In this document: one piece after another, positions 8,157 through 18,446 of the stretch | How positions within the stretch are numbered: the stretch's first letter is position 1 | Layout of the letters: the number at the start of each line of letters is the position of its first letter | Assembly: GCF_040253635.1 (NCBI RefSeq) | Contig: NZ_JBEJGX010000003.1 | Span: forward strand, 3,472,001 to 3,536,000 | Length of the DNA stretch: 64,000 bases | Direction of reading: 5' to 3' | DNA from: Streptomyces sp. Edi2 | GTDB lineage: Bacteria > Actinomycetota > Actinomycetes > Streptomycetales > Streptomycetaceae | Notes under the pieces: generated by a model | What the model was told of the DNA's origin: nothing | Seen by the model: only the letters and a program-made list of their open reading frames with translations | Databases searched by the model: none | Translations under genes and position numbers: made by a program

Positions 8157-8528
8157 ATGAGCCACATCACATTCGGCATTGTCGCACTGGACTGTCCCGA
8201 CCCCCGTGCCCTCGCGGATTTCTACGCGGAAATGCTCGGCTGGCGGGTGACCGAAGAGGAGGAGAACTGGGTCGAGGTCGCCGGGCCGGACGGCCGGACC
8301 CTCGCCTTCCAGCGGGTGGCCGAGGGCTATCAGCCGCCGCAGTGGCCCGGCCAGGACATGCCGCAGCAGCTGCACCTCGACTTCGACGTCCCGCGCGCGA
8401 AGATCGACGAGGCCGAGCGCACGATCGTCGCGCTGGGCGCCAAGCTCGTCCAGCACGACGACGGGAAGCAGAGCTGGCGGGTCTATCTCGACCCGGCCGG
8501 GCACCCGTTCTGCCTCTGCATGAGGTGA
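8157..8528 (+). CDS. VOC superfamily (glyoxalase-like) protein
   Basis: A 123-aa protein, one vicinal-oxygen-chelate unit with two beta-alpha-beta-beta-beta modules: residues about 4-55 (ITFGIVALDCPDPRALADFYAEMLGW, then LAFQRV) and about 70-120 (LHLDFDV, then DPAGHPFCLC). The HLDFDV and DPAGHPFCL blocks are the typical second-module metal-site and product-site sequences of the Glyoxalase_6-like group. Substrate cannot be inferred: members include fosfomycin or bleomycin binding proteins and isomerases. ATG 8157 has gaggg upstream. It follows the palindromic repeat directly and is transcribed toward the dipeptidase gene. Confidence 0.88.
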   Translation: MSHITFGIVALDCPDPRALADFYAEMLGWRVTEEEENWVEVAGPDGRTLAFQRVAEGYQPPQWPGQDMPQQLHLDFDVPRAKIDEAERTIVALGAKLVQHDDGKQSWRVYLDPAGHPFCLCMR

Positions 8529-8567
8529 AGACCCCGGTGCACGAGGGGCGGGGCCCGGCCCGGGGCG

Positions 8568-9755
8568 TCAGCCGTCCAGCTGCTCGATCGTCGCGTGGGA
8601 CGGGCCGCGCCGCTGCTGCTCGGCGCGCGCCACGTCCTCCGCGGCGCGCAGCGTGCGGACGGCGTTCTGCCAGGTGAGCTTGGCCAGGTCGGCCTCGGAC
8701 CACTTGCGGCCCTGGAGTTCGGCGATCAGGTTCGGGTAGCCGGCGACATCGGCCAGGTCGGCCGGGGTGAAGGCGGTGCCGTCGAAGTCGCCGCCGATCC
8801 CGATGTGGTCCACGCCGGCGACCTCGCGCATGTGGTCGAGATGGTCGGCGACGGTGGCCGCGGTGGCCATCGGGCGGGGGTGTTCGGCTTCGAAGGCCCG
8901 CTGGACGGTCATGCCGGCCTCGGTGGTGTCGAGGTGGTGCAGACCGTGCGCCCGCATGTTCTCGTCGGCGCGCTGCGTCCAGGCGACGGCTTCCGGCAGC
9001 ACGAACTTCGGCACGAACGTGGCCATGGCGATACCGCCGTTGGCGGGCAGCTGTGCCAGTACGTCGTCGGGGATGTTGCGCGGATGGTCGCAGACGGCGC
9101 GGGCGGAGGAGTGCGAGAAGACCACCGGTGCGGTGCTGACGCGCAGCGCGTCGCGCATGGTGTCGGCCGAGACGTGCGAGAGGTCGACCAGCATCCCGCA
9201 GCGGTTCATCTCGCGGACGACCTCCTCGCCGAAGGCCGACAGCCCGTGGTGGCGCGGTTCGTCGGTCGCGGAGTCCGCCCAGTCGATGGTGTCGTTGTGG
9301 GTGAGCGTCATATAGCGCACGCCCAGCTGGTGCAGCGCGCGCAGGGTGGCCAGCGAGTTGTGGATGGAGTGGCCGCCCTCGGCGCCCATGAGGGACGCGA
9401 TCCGGCCCTCGGCGCGGGCCGCCTCCATGTCGTCGGCGGTGTGCGCGAGGCGCAGCGCGTCGGGGTAACGGGCGACCAGTTCCCGCACCACATCGACCTG
9501 TTCGAGGGTGGCGCTGACGGCCTTGTCGCCCGCGTAGTCGGCGCGTACGTACACCGACCAGAACTGGGCGCCGACGCCGCCGGCCCGCAGCCGCGGCAGA
9601 TCCGTGTGGAGGTGCGCGGACTGGTCGGCGGCGATGTCGCGCCGGCCGAGGTCGTAGCGGACCTGCTCACGCAGCGCCCAGGGCAGGTCGTTGTGACCGT
9701 CGACGACGGGCCAGCGGGCGAGCAGATCCCGCGCCGCGTCCAGCGAGGAGCTCAC
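8568..9755 (-). CDS. Membrane (renal-type) dipeptidase, peptidase M19
   Basis: Zinc dipeptidase of the amidohydrolase fold, 395 aa. The binuclear metal site is visible: DGHND (His21, Asp23), the bridging Glu in MGAEGGHS, and the two His in VDLSHVS and [18 protein letters not shown] closes the barrel. Members cleave dipeptides, including some with D-amino acids at the C-terminus. Start GTG 9755 overlaps the purE stop by 4 bases (GTGA), so it is the third gene of the purK-purE operon. The link to purine synthesis is positional only. The protein has no clear signal peptide and is probably cytosolic. Confidence 0.93.
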   Translation of the reverse strand: MSSSLDAARDLLARWPVVDGHNDLPWALREQVRYDLGRRDIAADQSAHLHTDLPRLRAGGVGAQFWSVYVRADYAGDKAVSATLEQVDVVRELVARYPDALRLAHTADDMEAARAEGRIASLMGAEGGHSIHNSLATLRALHQLGVRYMTLTHNDTIDWADSATDEPRHHGLSAFGEEVVREMNRCGMLVDLSHVSADTMRDALRVSTAPVVFSHSSARAVCDHPRNIPDDVLAQLPANGGIAMATFVPKFVLPEAVAWTQRADENMRAHGLHHLDTTEAGMTVQRAFEAEHPRPMATAATVADHLDHMREVAGVDHIGIGGDFDGTAFTPADLADVAGYPNLIAELQGRKWSEADLAKLTWQNAVRTLRAAEDVARAEQQRRGPSHATIEQLDG

Positions 9756-10366
9756 TTGCCGCCCCCGAAGCCGAAGCCGGCCGGGGAGGCGACCTTGTTG
9801 CGCAGCCGCTTGCCCTTCTCGGTGGCCTGATCGTTCAGCTCCTGCTGGAACTCGCGCATCCGGGCGAGGAGTTCGGGATCCTGGGTGGCGAGGATCCGGG
9901 CGGCCAGCAGCCCGGCGTTGCGGGCGCCGCCGACGGAGACGGTGGCGACCGGCACCCCGGCCGGCATCTGCACGATGGACAGCAGCGAGTCCATCCCGTC
10001 GAGGTACTTCAGCGGGACCGGGACACCGATCACCGGCAGCGGGGTGACGGAGGCGAGCATCCCGGGGAGGTGGGCCGCGCCGCCGGCGCCCGCGATGATC
10101 GCCTTCAGGCCGCGCCCGTCCGCCTCCTCGCCGTACGCGATCATCTCGCGCGGCATGCGGTGCGCCGAGACGACATCGACCTCGTAGGGGATCTCGAACT
10201 CGTCGAGGGCCTGCGCCGCGGCCTCCATGACGGGCCAGTCGGAGTCGGAGCCCATGACGATGCCGACCACGGGGGACGGGGCGGAGGGGGCGTCGGCGTT
10301 CGGTGCGGGGCGGCGGTCGGGCTGGGGGGACCTCCCAGCGGTGGCCGGGGGAGTTCCGGTCGTCAT
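9752..10366 (-). CDS. purE: N5-carboxyaminoimidazole ribonucleotide mutase
   Basis: PurE converts N5-CAIR to CAIR in purine synthesis. It is 204 aa: residues 1 to about 32 are a Pro/Ala-rich extension, then the compact catalytic domain with [13 protein letters not shown] (phosphate site), [11 protein letters not shown] (catalytic His), [12 protein letters not shown] and GVPV. The C-terminal tail is Lys/Gly-rich. Its ATG overlaps the purK stop by 4 bases and its stop overlaps the dipeptidase start. Assignment as class I PurE is secure because PurK is adjacent. Confidence 0.97.
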   Translation of the reverse strand: MTTGTPPATAGRSPQPDRRPAPNADAPSAPSPVVGIVMGSDSDWPVMEAAAQALDEFEIPYEVDVVSAHRMPREMIAYGEEADGRGLKAIIAGAGGAAHLPGMLASVTPLPVIGVPVPLKYLDGMDSLLSIVQMPAGVPVATVSVGGARNAGLLAARILATQDPELLARMREFQQELNDQATEKGKRLRNKVASPAGFGFGGGK

Positions 10367-11502
10367 TCGGTGATCGTTCCTCGCAGGTAGCCGGCGGCGT
10401 GTGCGGCGCGCTCGCGCACATCCGCCAGGTCGTCGCCGTAAGTGTTGACGTGGCCGACCTTACGGCCGGGCTTCACATCCTTCCCGTACATATGGATCTT
10501 CAACTGCGGGTCCCGCGCCATGCAATGGAGGTACGCGTAATACATGTCGGGATAGTCGCCGCCGAGGACGTTGGCCATGACCGTCCAGGGGGCGCGCGGG
10601 CGCGGATCGCCGAGCGGGAGGTCGAGCACGGCACGGACGTGGTTGGCGAACTGCGAGGTGATCGCGCCGTCCTGGGTCCAGTGGCCGGAGTTGTGCGGGC
10701 GCATGGCGAGCTCGTTGACCAGGATGCGGCCGTCGGTGGTCTCGAAGAGCTCGACGGCCAGGTGGCCGACGACGTCCAGTTCCTGGGCGATGCGCAGCGC
10801 CAGTTCCTGGGCCTGGCCCGCGAGCTCCGGATCGAGGCCGGGCGCCGGCGCGATCACGGTGTCGCAGACGCCGTTGACCTGGATGGACTCCACGACCGGG
10901 TAGGCGACGGCCTGGCCGTGCGGGGAGCGGACGATATTGGCGGCCAGTTCGCGGGCGAAATCGACCTTTTCCTCGGCCAGGACGGGCACCCCGGCGCGGA
11001 ACGGCTCGGCGGCCTCCTTGGAGGATCGTACGACCCAGACGCCCTTGCCGTCATAGCCCCCGCGGACCGTCTTGAGGATCACGGGAAAGCCTTCGCCCTC
11101 GGCCGCGAAGCGCTCCACGTCCGCAGGGTCGGAGACGATGCGGTGGCGCGGACAGGGCACTCCGATCGCGTCCAGTTTCGCTCGCATCACCCCCTTGTCC
11201 TGGGCGTGCACCAGCGCATCGGGACCGGGCCGTACGGGGATACCGTCGGCCTCCAGTGCCCGCAAATGCTCGGTGGGAACGTGCTCGTGATCGAAGGTGA
11301 TCACATCGCAGCCACGAGCGAAGGCGCGCAGGGTGTCCAGATCGCGGTAGTCGCCGATGACGACATCACCGACCACCTGAGCCGCCGAATCCTGCGGAGT
11401 GTCGCTGAGGAGCTTGAACTTGATGCCGAGGGGGATACCCGCCTCGTGGGTCATACGGGCGAGCTGACCGCCGCCGACCATGCCGACTACCGGGAACGTC
11501 AC
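10363..11502 (-). CDS. purK: N5-carboxyaminoimidazole ribonucleotide synthase
   Basis: ATP-grasp enzyme making N5-CAIR from AIR, ATP and bicarbonate; its product feeds PurE. It is 379 aa from GTG 11502 ([17 protein letters not shown]), the usual N-terminus; the frame extends to 11685 but without a ribosome site. The ATP-grasp core includes [12 protein letters not shown] (about 152-163), AEEKVDF and the metal-binding [15 protein letters not shown] segment. First gene of purK-purE-dipeptidase, divergent from the chagasin-like gene with a 166-bp shared promoter region. Confidence 0.97.
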   Translation of the reverse strand: MTFPVVGMVGGGQLARMTHEAGIPLGIKFKLLSDTPQDSAAQVVGDVVIGDYRDLDTLRAFARGCDVITFDHEHVPTEHLRALEADGIPVRPGPDALVHAQDKGVMRAKLDAIGVPCPRHRIVSDPADVERFAAEGEGFPVILKTVRGGYDGKGVWVVRSSKEAAEPFRAGVPVLAEEKVDFARELAANIVRSPHGQAVAYPVVESIQVNGVCDTVIAPAPGLDPELAGQAQELALRIAQELDVVGHLAVELFETTDGRILVNELAMRPHNSGHWTQDGAITSQFANHVRAVLDLPLGDPRPRAPWTVMANVLGGDYPDMYYAYLHCMARDPQLKIHMYGKDVKPGRKVGHVNTYGDDLADVRERAAHAAGYLRGTITE

Positions 11503-11668
11503 GCCCCCAGGGTATCCGTACGGCGGCGCGGGCCCCGACCCGGGCTTGGATGATCCTCTGAGTTCGCACGTTCGAAGATCGCCGGTGGAAGATCGACACG
11601 GGCGGTTACCCTCGGCCCCGGGGTGCGGGGCCGGCACCCGGGCCTGGCCCGGCAAAAGGGGAGGCCGA

Positions 11669-12094
11669 ATGGAGAACAGTGGCATACCAGGGGGCTCCAG
11701 GAGGCTGGTGATCGCCGTCGCGATCGCCGCTCTGCTGATCGCCCTGCACTCCGTTTTCAGCCAGTTATCCGCGCCCAGGGTCTATGACGCGGACGACACC
11801 GAGATCGCCGTCTCCGCCGGGGACCGCTTCAGCGTGCGGGTCCCCGACGATCCCGCCGGGGGCTACCGCTGGATCATCGCCGAGCCCCGCCCCGACCCGG
11901 CCGTCCTGAAGGCGGCCGGCGCGGAGGGGGGCACCAGCGGCCCGCCCCCGGCCGGCACCGCCCGCCACCTCGCCTTCGAGGCCGTCGGTCCGGGACGTAC
12001 GGACTTACGGCTGCTGCGCTGCCGGCGCTGCGGCCCCGGCGCCGCCGACGAGGAGGGCGCCCGGAGCCTCAACTTCCGTGTCACGGTCGGCTGA
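11669..12094 (+). CDS. Membrane-anchored protease-inhibitor I42 (chagasin)-like protein
   Basis: A 141-aa protein with an N-terminal signal or anchor (residues 12-30, LVIAVAIAALLIALHSVFS) and one Ig-like beta domain. Chagasin-family loops can be traced: GDRFSVRVPDDPAGGYRW corresponds to the NPTTGY loop with GGYRW at 64-68; GTARHLAFEAVGPGRTDLRL matches the G...-F.A...G...L segment; the RPW loop is degenerate (RCRRCGPG, with two Cys). Family members inhibit papain-like cysteine proteases; the changed loops mean the target could differ. ATG 11669 follows gggaggcc. The assignment is by motif, moderate. Confidence 0.65.
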   Translation: MENSGIPGGSRRLVIAVAIAALLIALHSVFSQLSAPRVYDADDTEIAVSAGDRFSVRVPDDPAGGYRWIIAEPRPDPAVLKAAGAEGGTSGPPPAGTARHLAFEAVGPGRTDLRLLRCRRCGPGAADEEGARSLNFRVTVG

Positions 12095-12104
12095 TCCCGT
12101 TGTC

Positions 12105-12124
12105 ACCGTGGGTCGGCCCACGGT
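12105..12124 (+). terminator. Short hairpin after inhibitor gene
   Basis: An 8-bp perfect stem (accgtggg with cccacggt) around a tcgg tetraloop, 10 bases past the stop codon. Confidence 0.6.
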
Positions 12125-12281
12125 CACTGTCGGCCGCCCCGTTCGGACCGCGGTGCGTTGCGCACGGATCTGACAGATGGCAGGCAGCGCTCCCGGGCCC
12201 TGGTTAGCATGAGGAGGCGGACGAGGTGGAGGACAGGCCGACGCCGCGCACACCGCCCACGACAGGAGCTGAACGATCACC

Positions 12282-12791
12282 ATGAGTGAACGGAGCGCAC
12301 TGCGGTCGCGGCTGGAGGCGCTCGTTCGGGAACTGGCGAAGTTCGGCGCGGTCGGCGGCGCGGGCGTGGTCGTCAACTTCGTGGTGTTCAACCTCGTGCG
12401 GCATCTGACCGAGGTCCCCGTCGTCCGGGCCAGCATCATCGCGACCGTCGTGGCGACCGGCACCAACTACCTCGGCTACCGCTACTTCACCTACCGTGAC
12501 CGCGACAAACAGGGCCGGACGAAGGAGCTGACGCTCTTCCTGCTGTTCAGCGCGGTCGGCCTGGTGATCGAGAACGGTCTGCTCTACGTCGCGACGTACG
12601 GGTTCCACTGGGACAGCCCGCTGCAGAGCAATGTCTTCAAGTTCGTCGGCATCGGCTTCGCCACGCTCTTCCGCTTCTGGTCCTACCGCACCTGGGTCTT
12701 CCGCACCCTGCCCGCGCGGGAGGCCGTGGAGACCGCCGAGTCCTTCCTCGCCAACGGCTCGGAGCGCCCGCGCAGCGTCTCCCGGAAGTAG
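12282..12791 (+). CDS. GtrA family membrane protein
   Basis: A 169-aa protein with four predicted spans: residues about 23-41, 48-66, 83-103 and 118-136. The family pattern is clear: KFGAVGGAGVVVNFVVFNL at the first span, ATGTNYLGYRYFTYR after the second, and RFWSYRTWVF after the fourth. GtrA proteins are thought to help flip undecaprenyl-phosphate-linked sugars for polymer glycosylation. It stands alone here, converging on the sensor kinase. Its partner glycosyltransferase is not adjacent. Confidence 0.9.
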   Translation: MSERSALRSRLEALVRELAKFGAVGGAGVVVNFVVFNLVRHLTEVPVVRASIIATVVATGTNYLGYRYFTYRDRDKQGRTKELTLFLLFSAVGLVIENGLLYVATYGFHWDSPLQSNVFKFVGIGFATLFRFWSYRTWVFRTLPAREAVETAESFLANGSERPRSVSRK

Positions 12792-12893
12792 CCCCGGGGC
12801 CCGGTAGCCGGTCCCGCACGGTTCTCGCGGCACCGCAAAGCACCTTCTCGCGGCCCTGCAAGGCGCCGGCGGCCCCGCGAGCCGCTGACGGCC

Positions 12894-14141
12894 TCACTCC
12901 TCGACGGGCTCCGCCTCGCGTGCCAGGAACAGCGCGAAGACCGGCGGATGCTGCTGCAGCAACTCCAGCCGGCCGCCGTCCGCCTCCGCCAGATCCCGCG
13001 CGACGGCCAGCCCGAGCCCGGTGGAGTTCCGGCCGGAGACCGTGCGCTCGAAGACCCGCGAGCCGAGGTCCGGCGGCACCCCGGGCCCGGCGTCGGTGAC
13101 CTCGACGACCGCCTGGTTGCCGGTGACGCGGGTGCGCAGCGCGACCGTCCCGTCGCCGTGCATCAGCGAGTTCTCGATCAGGGTGGCCATCACCTGGGCG
13201 ACCGCGCCCGGTGTGCCGACGGCCCGCAGCCCCTTCTTGCCGGAGCGCACGATGGCCCGCCCCGCACTGCGGTAGGCAGGCCGCCACTCCTCGATCTGCT
13301 GCTTGACCACCTCGTCCAGGTCGAAGGCGACCGCGGAGCCGCTGCGCGGGTCCCGGGAATTGGTCAGCAGCCGCTGGACGACATCCGTCAGCCGCTCCAC
13401 CTGCGCCAGCGCGATGGTGGCCTCTTCCTTCACGGTGTCCGGATCGTCGGTGACGGTGATCTCCTCCAGCCGCATGGACAGCGCGGTCAGCGGTGTCCGC
13501 AGCTGGTGCGAGGCGTCCGCGGCCAGCCGCCGCTCGGCGGTCAGCATCCGCGCGATCCGCTCGGCGCTGGCGTCCAGCACATCGGCGACCCGGTCCAGCT
13601 CCTGGACGCCGTAGCGGCGGTGGCGCGGGCGGGGGTCGCCGGAGCCGAGGCGCTCGGCGGTCTCGGCGAGGTCGGTGAGCGGCGCGGTCAGCCGGCGGCC
13701 CTGGCGGACGGCCAGGATGACGGCGGCGATGATCGCCAGCAGCGCCACGGCCAGAATGACCAGCAGCGTCCGCCCGATCTCCGCGCTGACCATGGAGCGG
13801 GAGGCCTCGACCGTGACCGACTCACCGCGGTCGCCGCTCACCTGCGACTGGATGACGTCGCCCGAGGGCCGCGTCCCGATCTCGATCGGCGCCTTGCCCG
13901 GCACCTTGATCTTCGCGTACCGCTTGGCGGTGATCTGCTCGGAGAGGATGTCCGGGGTGATCTTCTCGCCGCTGCCCAGCCGGCTCTCCACTATCCCGAC
14001 CAGCCGGACCGCCTCGGACGCCACGCTCTCCTGGGCGCCGGCCTGGATGGTGCGGGTCTCGACGATGACGAGCGAGACACCGAAGACGGCGATCACGACG
14101 AGCACCACGGCGAGCGTGGAGTTGATCAGGCGGCGGCGCAC
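12894..14141 (-). CDS. Sensor histidine kinase
   Basis: A 415-aa membrane kinase: span 1 at about 8-28, extracytoplasmic sensor of about 95 residues, span 2 at about 124-145, HAMP (about 146-200), dimerisation and phosphoacceptor domain with ADASHQLRTPLTAL (His212), and HATPase_c with the N box LIENSLMHGDG, G1 DAGPGVP and G2 STGLGLAVARDLA. It lies 6 bases after the response regulator and is surely co-expressed. The sensor domain has no recognisable ligand fold. The target is unknown; an envelope stimulus is possible given the divergent POT transporter. Confidence 0.95.
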   Translation of the reverse strand: MRRRLINSTLAVVLVVIAVFGVSLVIVETRTIQAGAQESVASEAVRLVGIVESRLGSGEKITPDILSEQITAKRYAKIKVPGKAPIEIGTRPSGDVIQSQVSGDRGESVTVEASRSMVSAEIGRTLLVILAVALLAIIAAVILAVRQGRRLTAPLTDLAETAERLGSGDPRPRHRRYGVQELDRVADVLDASAERIARMLTAERRLAADASHQLRTPLTALSMRLEEITVTDDPDTVKEEATIALAQVERLTDVVQRLLTNSRDPRSGSAVAFDLDEVVKQQIEEWRPAYRSAGRAIVRSGKKGLRAVGTPGAVAQVMATLIENSLMHGDGTVALRTRVTGNQAVVEVTDAGPGVPPDLGSRVFERTVSGRNSTGLGLAVARDLAEADGGRLELLQQHPPVFALFLAREAEPVEE

Positions 14142-14147
14142 GGGCCC

Positions 14148-14828
<681 letters not shown>

Positions 14829-15329
14829 GGCCCGATGGTAGTCCGATGTCCGCGGACCGAGGGGCGGACCAGCGCGGATGGCCGACGGCGGACCGTTCCT
14901 GCAGTTCGAGCCGGGTACGCCCCTGGCGCGCGCGAGGGCGCGCGTTGCCCGCAGGGGCGCTCATGGTTCCCCGTGCAGGTGTGAGCGTTGTCTCACGCAG
15001 CCCAACAGTCCTGCAACCAGACGTATGGTGGCCAGACGTCCATCGCTCAACCACCGGGACCTTTGACTCTTCACTGGCGTCAACGGTCCCTCGTTGTGTA
15101 CCGGGCTGGAATCACCAGCCCTGATGGACAGTGATCGACCTGTCGACCGGGTCCGCCGCGCTTGCTGGACGGGGGAGCGTGGAATCCGGAGTACGACCGT
15201 CCTGCCGGCCCCTCGCGGGGTGCCGAACCTCCCGGATGTGGGGGCGGGCGGGGCTACGCCGGTGCCGGTCTCCCCCACCCGGGCGCGTATCGGCCAGCGA
15301 ACGCGTCCCGTAGCAGCAAGGAAGCATCC
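14829..15329. promoter_or_regulatory. Long regulatory region between response regulator and POT transporter
   Basis: No gene is supported here. Seen instead: an inverted repeat gtgag-cgttgt-ctcac at 14981-14996; near-repeats ccagacgt at about 15017 and 15033; TTGAC-N11-GTCAA starting at 15063, where TTGACT could be a -35; and a 7-bp hairpin gggctgg-aatca-ccagccc at 15103-15121. The POT transcript therefore probably has a leader of 200 bases or more. A ribosome site aaggaag precedes ATG 15330. Confidence 0.5.
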
Positions 15330-16835
15330 ATGGCGTCCAGCCTGACGAAGGACGCGGCCCAGCAGGGGAACCCTGTGGATGGCGGCAAGACCTTCTTCGG
15401 CCACCCCCGCGGACTGGCCACGCTCTTCATGACCGAAATGTGGGAGCGCTACAGCTTCTACGGCATGAAGGCCCTACTCCCGCTGTATCTGATCGCGCCC
15501 GGCGGCATGCACATGCAGGCCACCACGGCCACGGCGATCTACTCGGTGTACATGGCGATGGTCTACCTGCTCGCCATGCCCGGCGGCTGGGTGGCCGACC
15601 GCTTCTGGGGACCGCGCAAGACGGTGGCCATCGGTGCCCTCGTCGTCATCGCGGGCCACATCACGCTCGCCCTGCCCTCCGCGGCGTCCTTCTTCGCGGG
15701 CCTTGTGCTGGTCGCGATCGGCTCCGGCCTGCTGAAGGCGAACATCTCCACGATGGTCGGCCACCTCTACGACGGCCCGCAAGACCCGCGCCGTGACGGT
15801 GGCTTCACGCTCTTCTACATCGGCATCAACATCGGCGCCCTCCTGGCCCCGCTGTCCATCGGCACCGTCGGCGAGAGCGTCAACTGGCACCTCGGGTTCA
15901 CGCTCGCCGCCGTCGGTATGGCGCTCGGCCTCGCCCAGTTCCTGCTCGGCACCCGCCACTTGAGCCCGGAGAGCAGCGTCGTTTCCCAGCCCGCGACGGA
16001 CCGGGAGAAGGCGTCCGTGCTGCGCAAGGGCCTGATCTGGCTGGCCGTCGCGGCCGTCTTCTACACCCTGCTCGGCGTGACCGGTAACTTCGCCGACTGG
16101 GCGCTGATGCCGATCACCATCGCCGGTCTGGTCATCCCGATCGCGGTCCTGTTCCGGATGAAGCGCGACAAGGACCTCACGGAGCTGGAGCAGTCCAAGC
16201 TCTCGGGCTACATGTGGTTCTTCGCGGTCGCCGCCGTCTTCTGGATGATCTACGACCAGAACGGCTCGACCCTGTCGATCTTCGGCGAGAACTCCACGAC
16301 GAACGACCTGCTGGGATTCCACTTCCCGACGTCCTGGTACCAGTCGCTGAACCCGCTCTTCATCATGGCGCTCGCCCCGGTGGTCGCCTCGGCGTGGCTG
16401 TGGCTGAACAGGCGCGAGAAGGAGCCCAGCACCGCCGTCAAGTTCGCGTCCAGCCTCGCGCTGATCGGCGTCTCGTTCGCGGTCTTCCTCATCCCGCTGA
16501 TCGACACCGCGGCGGGCGGCGGCAGGGTCAGCCCGATGTGGCTGGTGGCCATCTACTTCATCCAGACCGTCAGCGAGCTGTGCCTCTCCCCGGTCGGACT
16601 GTCGGTCACCACGAAGATGGCACCCGCCAAGTACACCTCGCAGATGATGGGTGTCTGGTTCCTCGCGGTCACGGCGGGTGACTCGGTGTCGGGTCTGCTG
16701 ACGTCGCCGCAGCTGAACGTCAATCTGAACACCGCCGGCGCGGTCGCCGTGGAGGCCGTGTTCGCCGTCATCGCCGGCCTCGGCATCTGGACGTCCCGCA
16801 AGCGGATCAAGGAGCTGATGGGCAGCGTCAACTGA
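15330..16835 (+). CDS. POT/PTR family proton-coupled oligopeptide transporter
   Basis: A 501-aa MFS-type importer of di- and tripeptides. The N-terminal motif EMWERYSFYGMKALLPLYL (first span), GGWVADRFWGPRK (loop 2-3) and the PTR2 signature FTLFYIGINIGALLAPL (about 154-170) are typical of bacterial POT proteins, with about 14 spans overall. ATG 15330 is chosen over the open frame from 15162 because of aaggaag and the standard N-terminal length. A strong terminator follows. It is divergent from the two-component pair, which may control it. Confidence 0.94.
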   Translation: MASSLTKDAAQQGNPVDGGKTFFGHPRGLATLFMTEMWERYSFYGMKALLPLYLIAPGGMHMQATTATAIYSVYMAMVYLLAMPGGWVADRFWGPRKTVAIGALVVIAGHITLALPSAASFFAGLVLVAIGSGLLKANISTMVGHLYDGPQDPRRDGGFTLFYIGINIGALLAPLSIGTVGESVNWHLGFTLAAVGMALGLAQFLLGTRHLSPESSVVSQPATDREKASVLRKGLIWLAVAAVFYTLLGVTGNFADWALMPITIAGLVIPIAVLFRMKRDKDLTELEQSKLSGYMWFFAVAAVFWMIYDQNGSTLSIFGENSTTNDLLGFHFPTSWYQSLNPLFIMALAPVVASAWLWLNRREKEPSTAVKFASSLALIGVSFAVFLIPLIDTAAGGGRVSPMWLVAIYFIQTVSELCLSPVGLSVTTKMAPAKYTSQMMGVWFLAVTAGDSVSGLLTSPQLNVNLNTAGAVAVEAVFAVIAGLGIWTSRKRIKELMGSVN

Positions 16836-16858
16836 CGCCTGCCCGGCCCCGGACAGCG

Positions 16859-16895
16859 GAAGGGGGCGTCGCACCGCCGGTGCGACGCCCCCTTC
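16859..16895 (+). terminator. Intrinsic terminator after POT gene
   Basis: A perfect 17-bp stem (16859-16875 with 16879-16895) with a 3-base gcc loop. It lies between convergent units and probably acts in both directions. Confidence 0.9.
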
Positions 16896-16994
16896 GTGCG
16901 TTCCTGGAGACGTGGAGCTCATACGTCCCTGGGGCGTAACGGCTCATTCGTCCCTGGGTACGTGCCGGTCAGGCATCCCTGGGCACGTGCCGCG

Positions 16995-18446
16995 TCAGCG
17001 GACCCGCGCCCGGCGCCGGGGCAGGAAGGTGAAGACCGCCCCGCCCAGCAGGATGACCGTCCCGGCGACGAGGCCGAGCGCGGTCAGCGCACCGTGGTCG
17101 CCCGCACCGGTCTCGGCGAGGCCGCCGCTGCTGCCGCTGCCGCCCGAGACACTGGCCGGTCCCGCCGCGCCGCCACCGGAGGCCGCGGCACCGCCCGTGG
17201 CACCACTGGACGTACCGCCGGAGGTGCCGCCCTGCTGCGCCGAGGTGTCCAGGGCGAGCGAGACTCCCGGGTCCTTCTCCGGGGTGCAGGTGGTGGTCGT
17301 CCCGAGGGCGTTGACGGTGAGCACGCCCGGGGTGAGCGTGGCCTTGCCGGTGGCACCCGGCTTGTAGGTGCCCTTCAGATCGGGGATCGCTATCGGCTGC
17401 CCCGACTTGATCGGATCGGCGTTCGCCGGCCCCTCGACCTTCACCGCCCCCTTGTCCGCGCCACCGACCTTGACGTCCATCGACGGCTTGACCGAGCCCT
17501 TGGGGATGTCCGCCGGACTGTCCATGACGGACTTGCTGAACTTCACCGTCAGGTCGTAACTGCCGGCCTTCTTCACGGCGTTGATCTGGACCGGCGAGGT
17601 CGCCTTCTTGTCCCCGATGGGCGTCTTGCAGGCGTACGGGACCAGTACTTCCTTGCCCTTGTAGGCGGTGCCGTCGGGGTCGCCGCCGGAGCCGCCGGTG
17701 GTCGTGCCGCCGGACGAGCCGGTGGTCGTACCGCCGCTGGTGGTTCCGCTGGTGGATCCGCCGGTCGTGCCCGTCGTGGTCCCGCCGGTGGTGGTGCCAC
17801 TCGTGGTTCCGGTGGTCGTGCCGGAGGTGGTGCCGGTGGTCGTTCCGCTCGTGGTGCCGGTGGTGGTGCCGCTCGTGGTGCCGCCGGAACCGGCGCCGCC
17901 GTCGGTCACCTTGATGGTGACCGCGGGCTTCACCGTCTCCTTGGGCGAGCACTTGGTGTCCGTCGAGATCGGCTGGTTGACGTTGATGTTGTAGAAGCCG
18001 GGCGTCAGGGTGACCTCTCCCGGCTTCGACAGCTTCAGCTTGCCCTTCATGTCGGACAGCTTCATCGCACTGCCCTTGGGGATCGGCGGGTTCTGCCGCG
18101 GCCCCTGCATGGCCAGATCGCCGGTCTGCGCCCCGGCCACCTTGATCGTGCCGGTCGGCTGGACGGTGTTCTCCCCCAGGTCGAGGATGTCGGGGTTCTT
18201 GGAAGCCCCCTCGACGGTCTTCCAGACCACCTCGATCTCCTCGCCGACCTTGGCCGTCTCCGGCGCGCTGACCGCCACCTTCGTGGTGCCCTCGACCGGC
18301 GGCAGCCCCGATATCGGCGGCGGCAGACACTCCGTCTTGTACGACACCTCGGCCGCCTGGGCGGTCCCGGCCGCTGCCACGATGCCCGCACCCGCGAGCA
18401 CCAGCGCGGCCGCCGAGGCCACCGCCGCTCTCCTCCGTTGCCTCAT
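16995..18446 (-). CDS. Wall-anchored surface protein, duplicated two-Cys domain, LAETG motif
   Basis: A 483-aa exported protein: signal peptide 1 to about 32 (ending AQAAEV); domain A (about 33-182, Cys40 and Cys166); a 70-residue Gly/Thr/Ser linker (about 187-256); domain B (about 268-400, Cys273 and Cys387); a second Gly/Ser/Ala stretch; then a sorting signal LAETG at 443-447, a hydrophobic segment and RRRARVR. LAXTG is the class E sortase motif in Streptomyces. Domain B and the single domain of the 21036-21779 protein are close paralogues: both open Y.CKTPIG and end ALGTTTTCTP. Domain A is a more distant copy. Start ATG 18446 overlaps the stop of the upstream gene (TGATG). Confidence 0.85.
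   Translation of the reverse strand: MRQRRRAAVASAAALVLAGAGIVAAAGTAQAAEVSYKTECLPPPISGLPPVEGTTKVAVSAPETAKVGEEIEVVWKTVEGASKNPDILDLGENTVQPTGTIKVAGAQTGDLAMQGPRQNPPIPKGSAMKLSDMKGKLKLSKPGEVTLTPGFYNINVNQPISTDTKCSPKETVKPAVTIKVTDGGAGSGGTTSGTTTGTTSGTTTGTTSGTTTGTTSGTTTGGTTTGTTGGSTSGTTSGGTTTGSSGGTTTGGSGGDPDGTAYKGKEVLVPYACKTPIGDKKATSPVQINAVKKAGSYDLTVKFSKSVMDSPADIPKGSVKPSMDVKVGGADKGAVKVEGPANADPIKSGQPIAIPDLKGTYKPGATGKATLTPGVLTVNALGTTTTCTPEKDPGVSLALDTSAQQGGTSGGTSSGATGGAAASGGGAAGPASVSGGSGSSGGLAETGAGDHGALTALGLVAGTVILLGGAVFTFLPRRRARVR
17679..17885 (-). repeat. Coding low-complexity repeat (Gly-Thr-Thr-Ser linker)
   Basis: Reiterated GTTSGTTT-type codons (period 24 bp at the start, decaying later) form the linker between the two domains of the LAETG protein. 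Length variation between strains is likely. Confidence 0.85.

Noticed and set aside
6192..8504. 770-codon open frame on the minus strand
   Set aside because: It is antisense to UDP-glucose dehydrogenase and crosses the palindromic repeat; composition is His/Gly/Val-rich as expected of a GC-bias shadow.
16995..18446. Domain-name assignment (DUF6801-like) for the two-Cys repeats
   Set aside because: The spacing of cysteines is suggestive but I cannot verify the family without a profile search, so no name was given.
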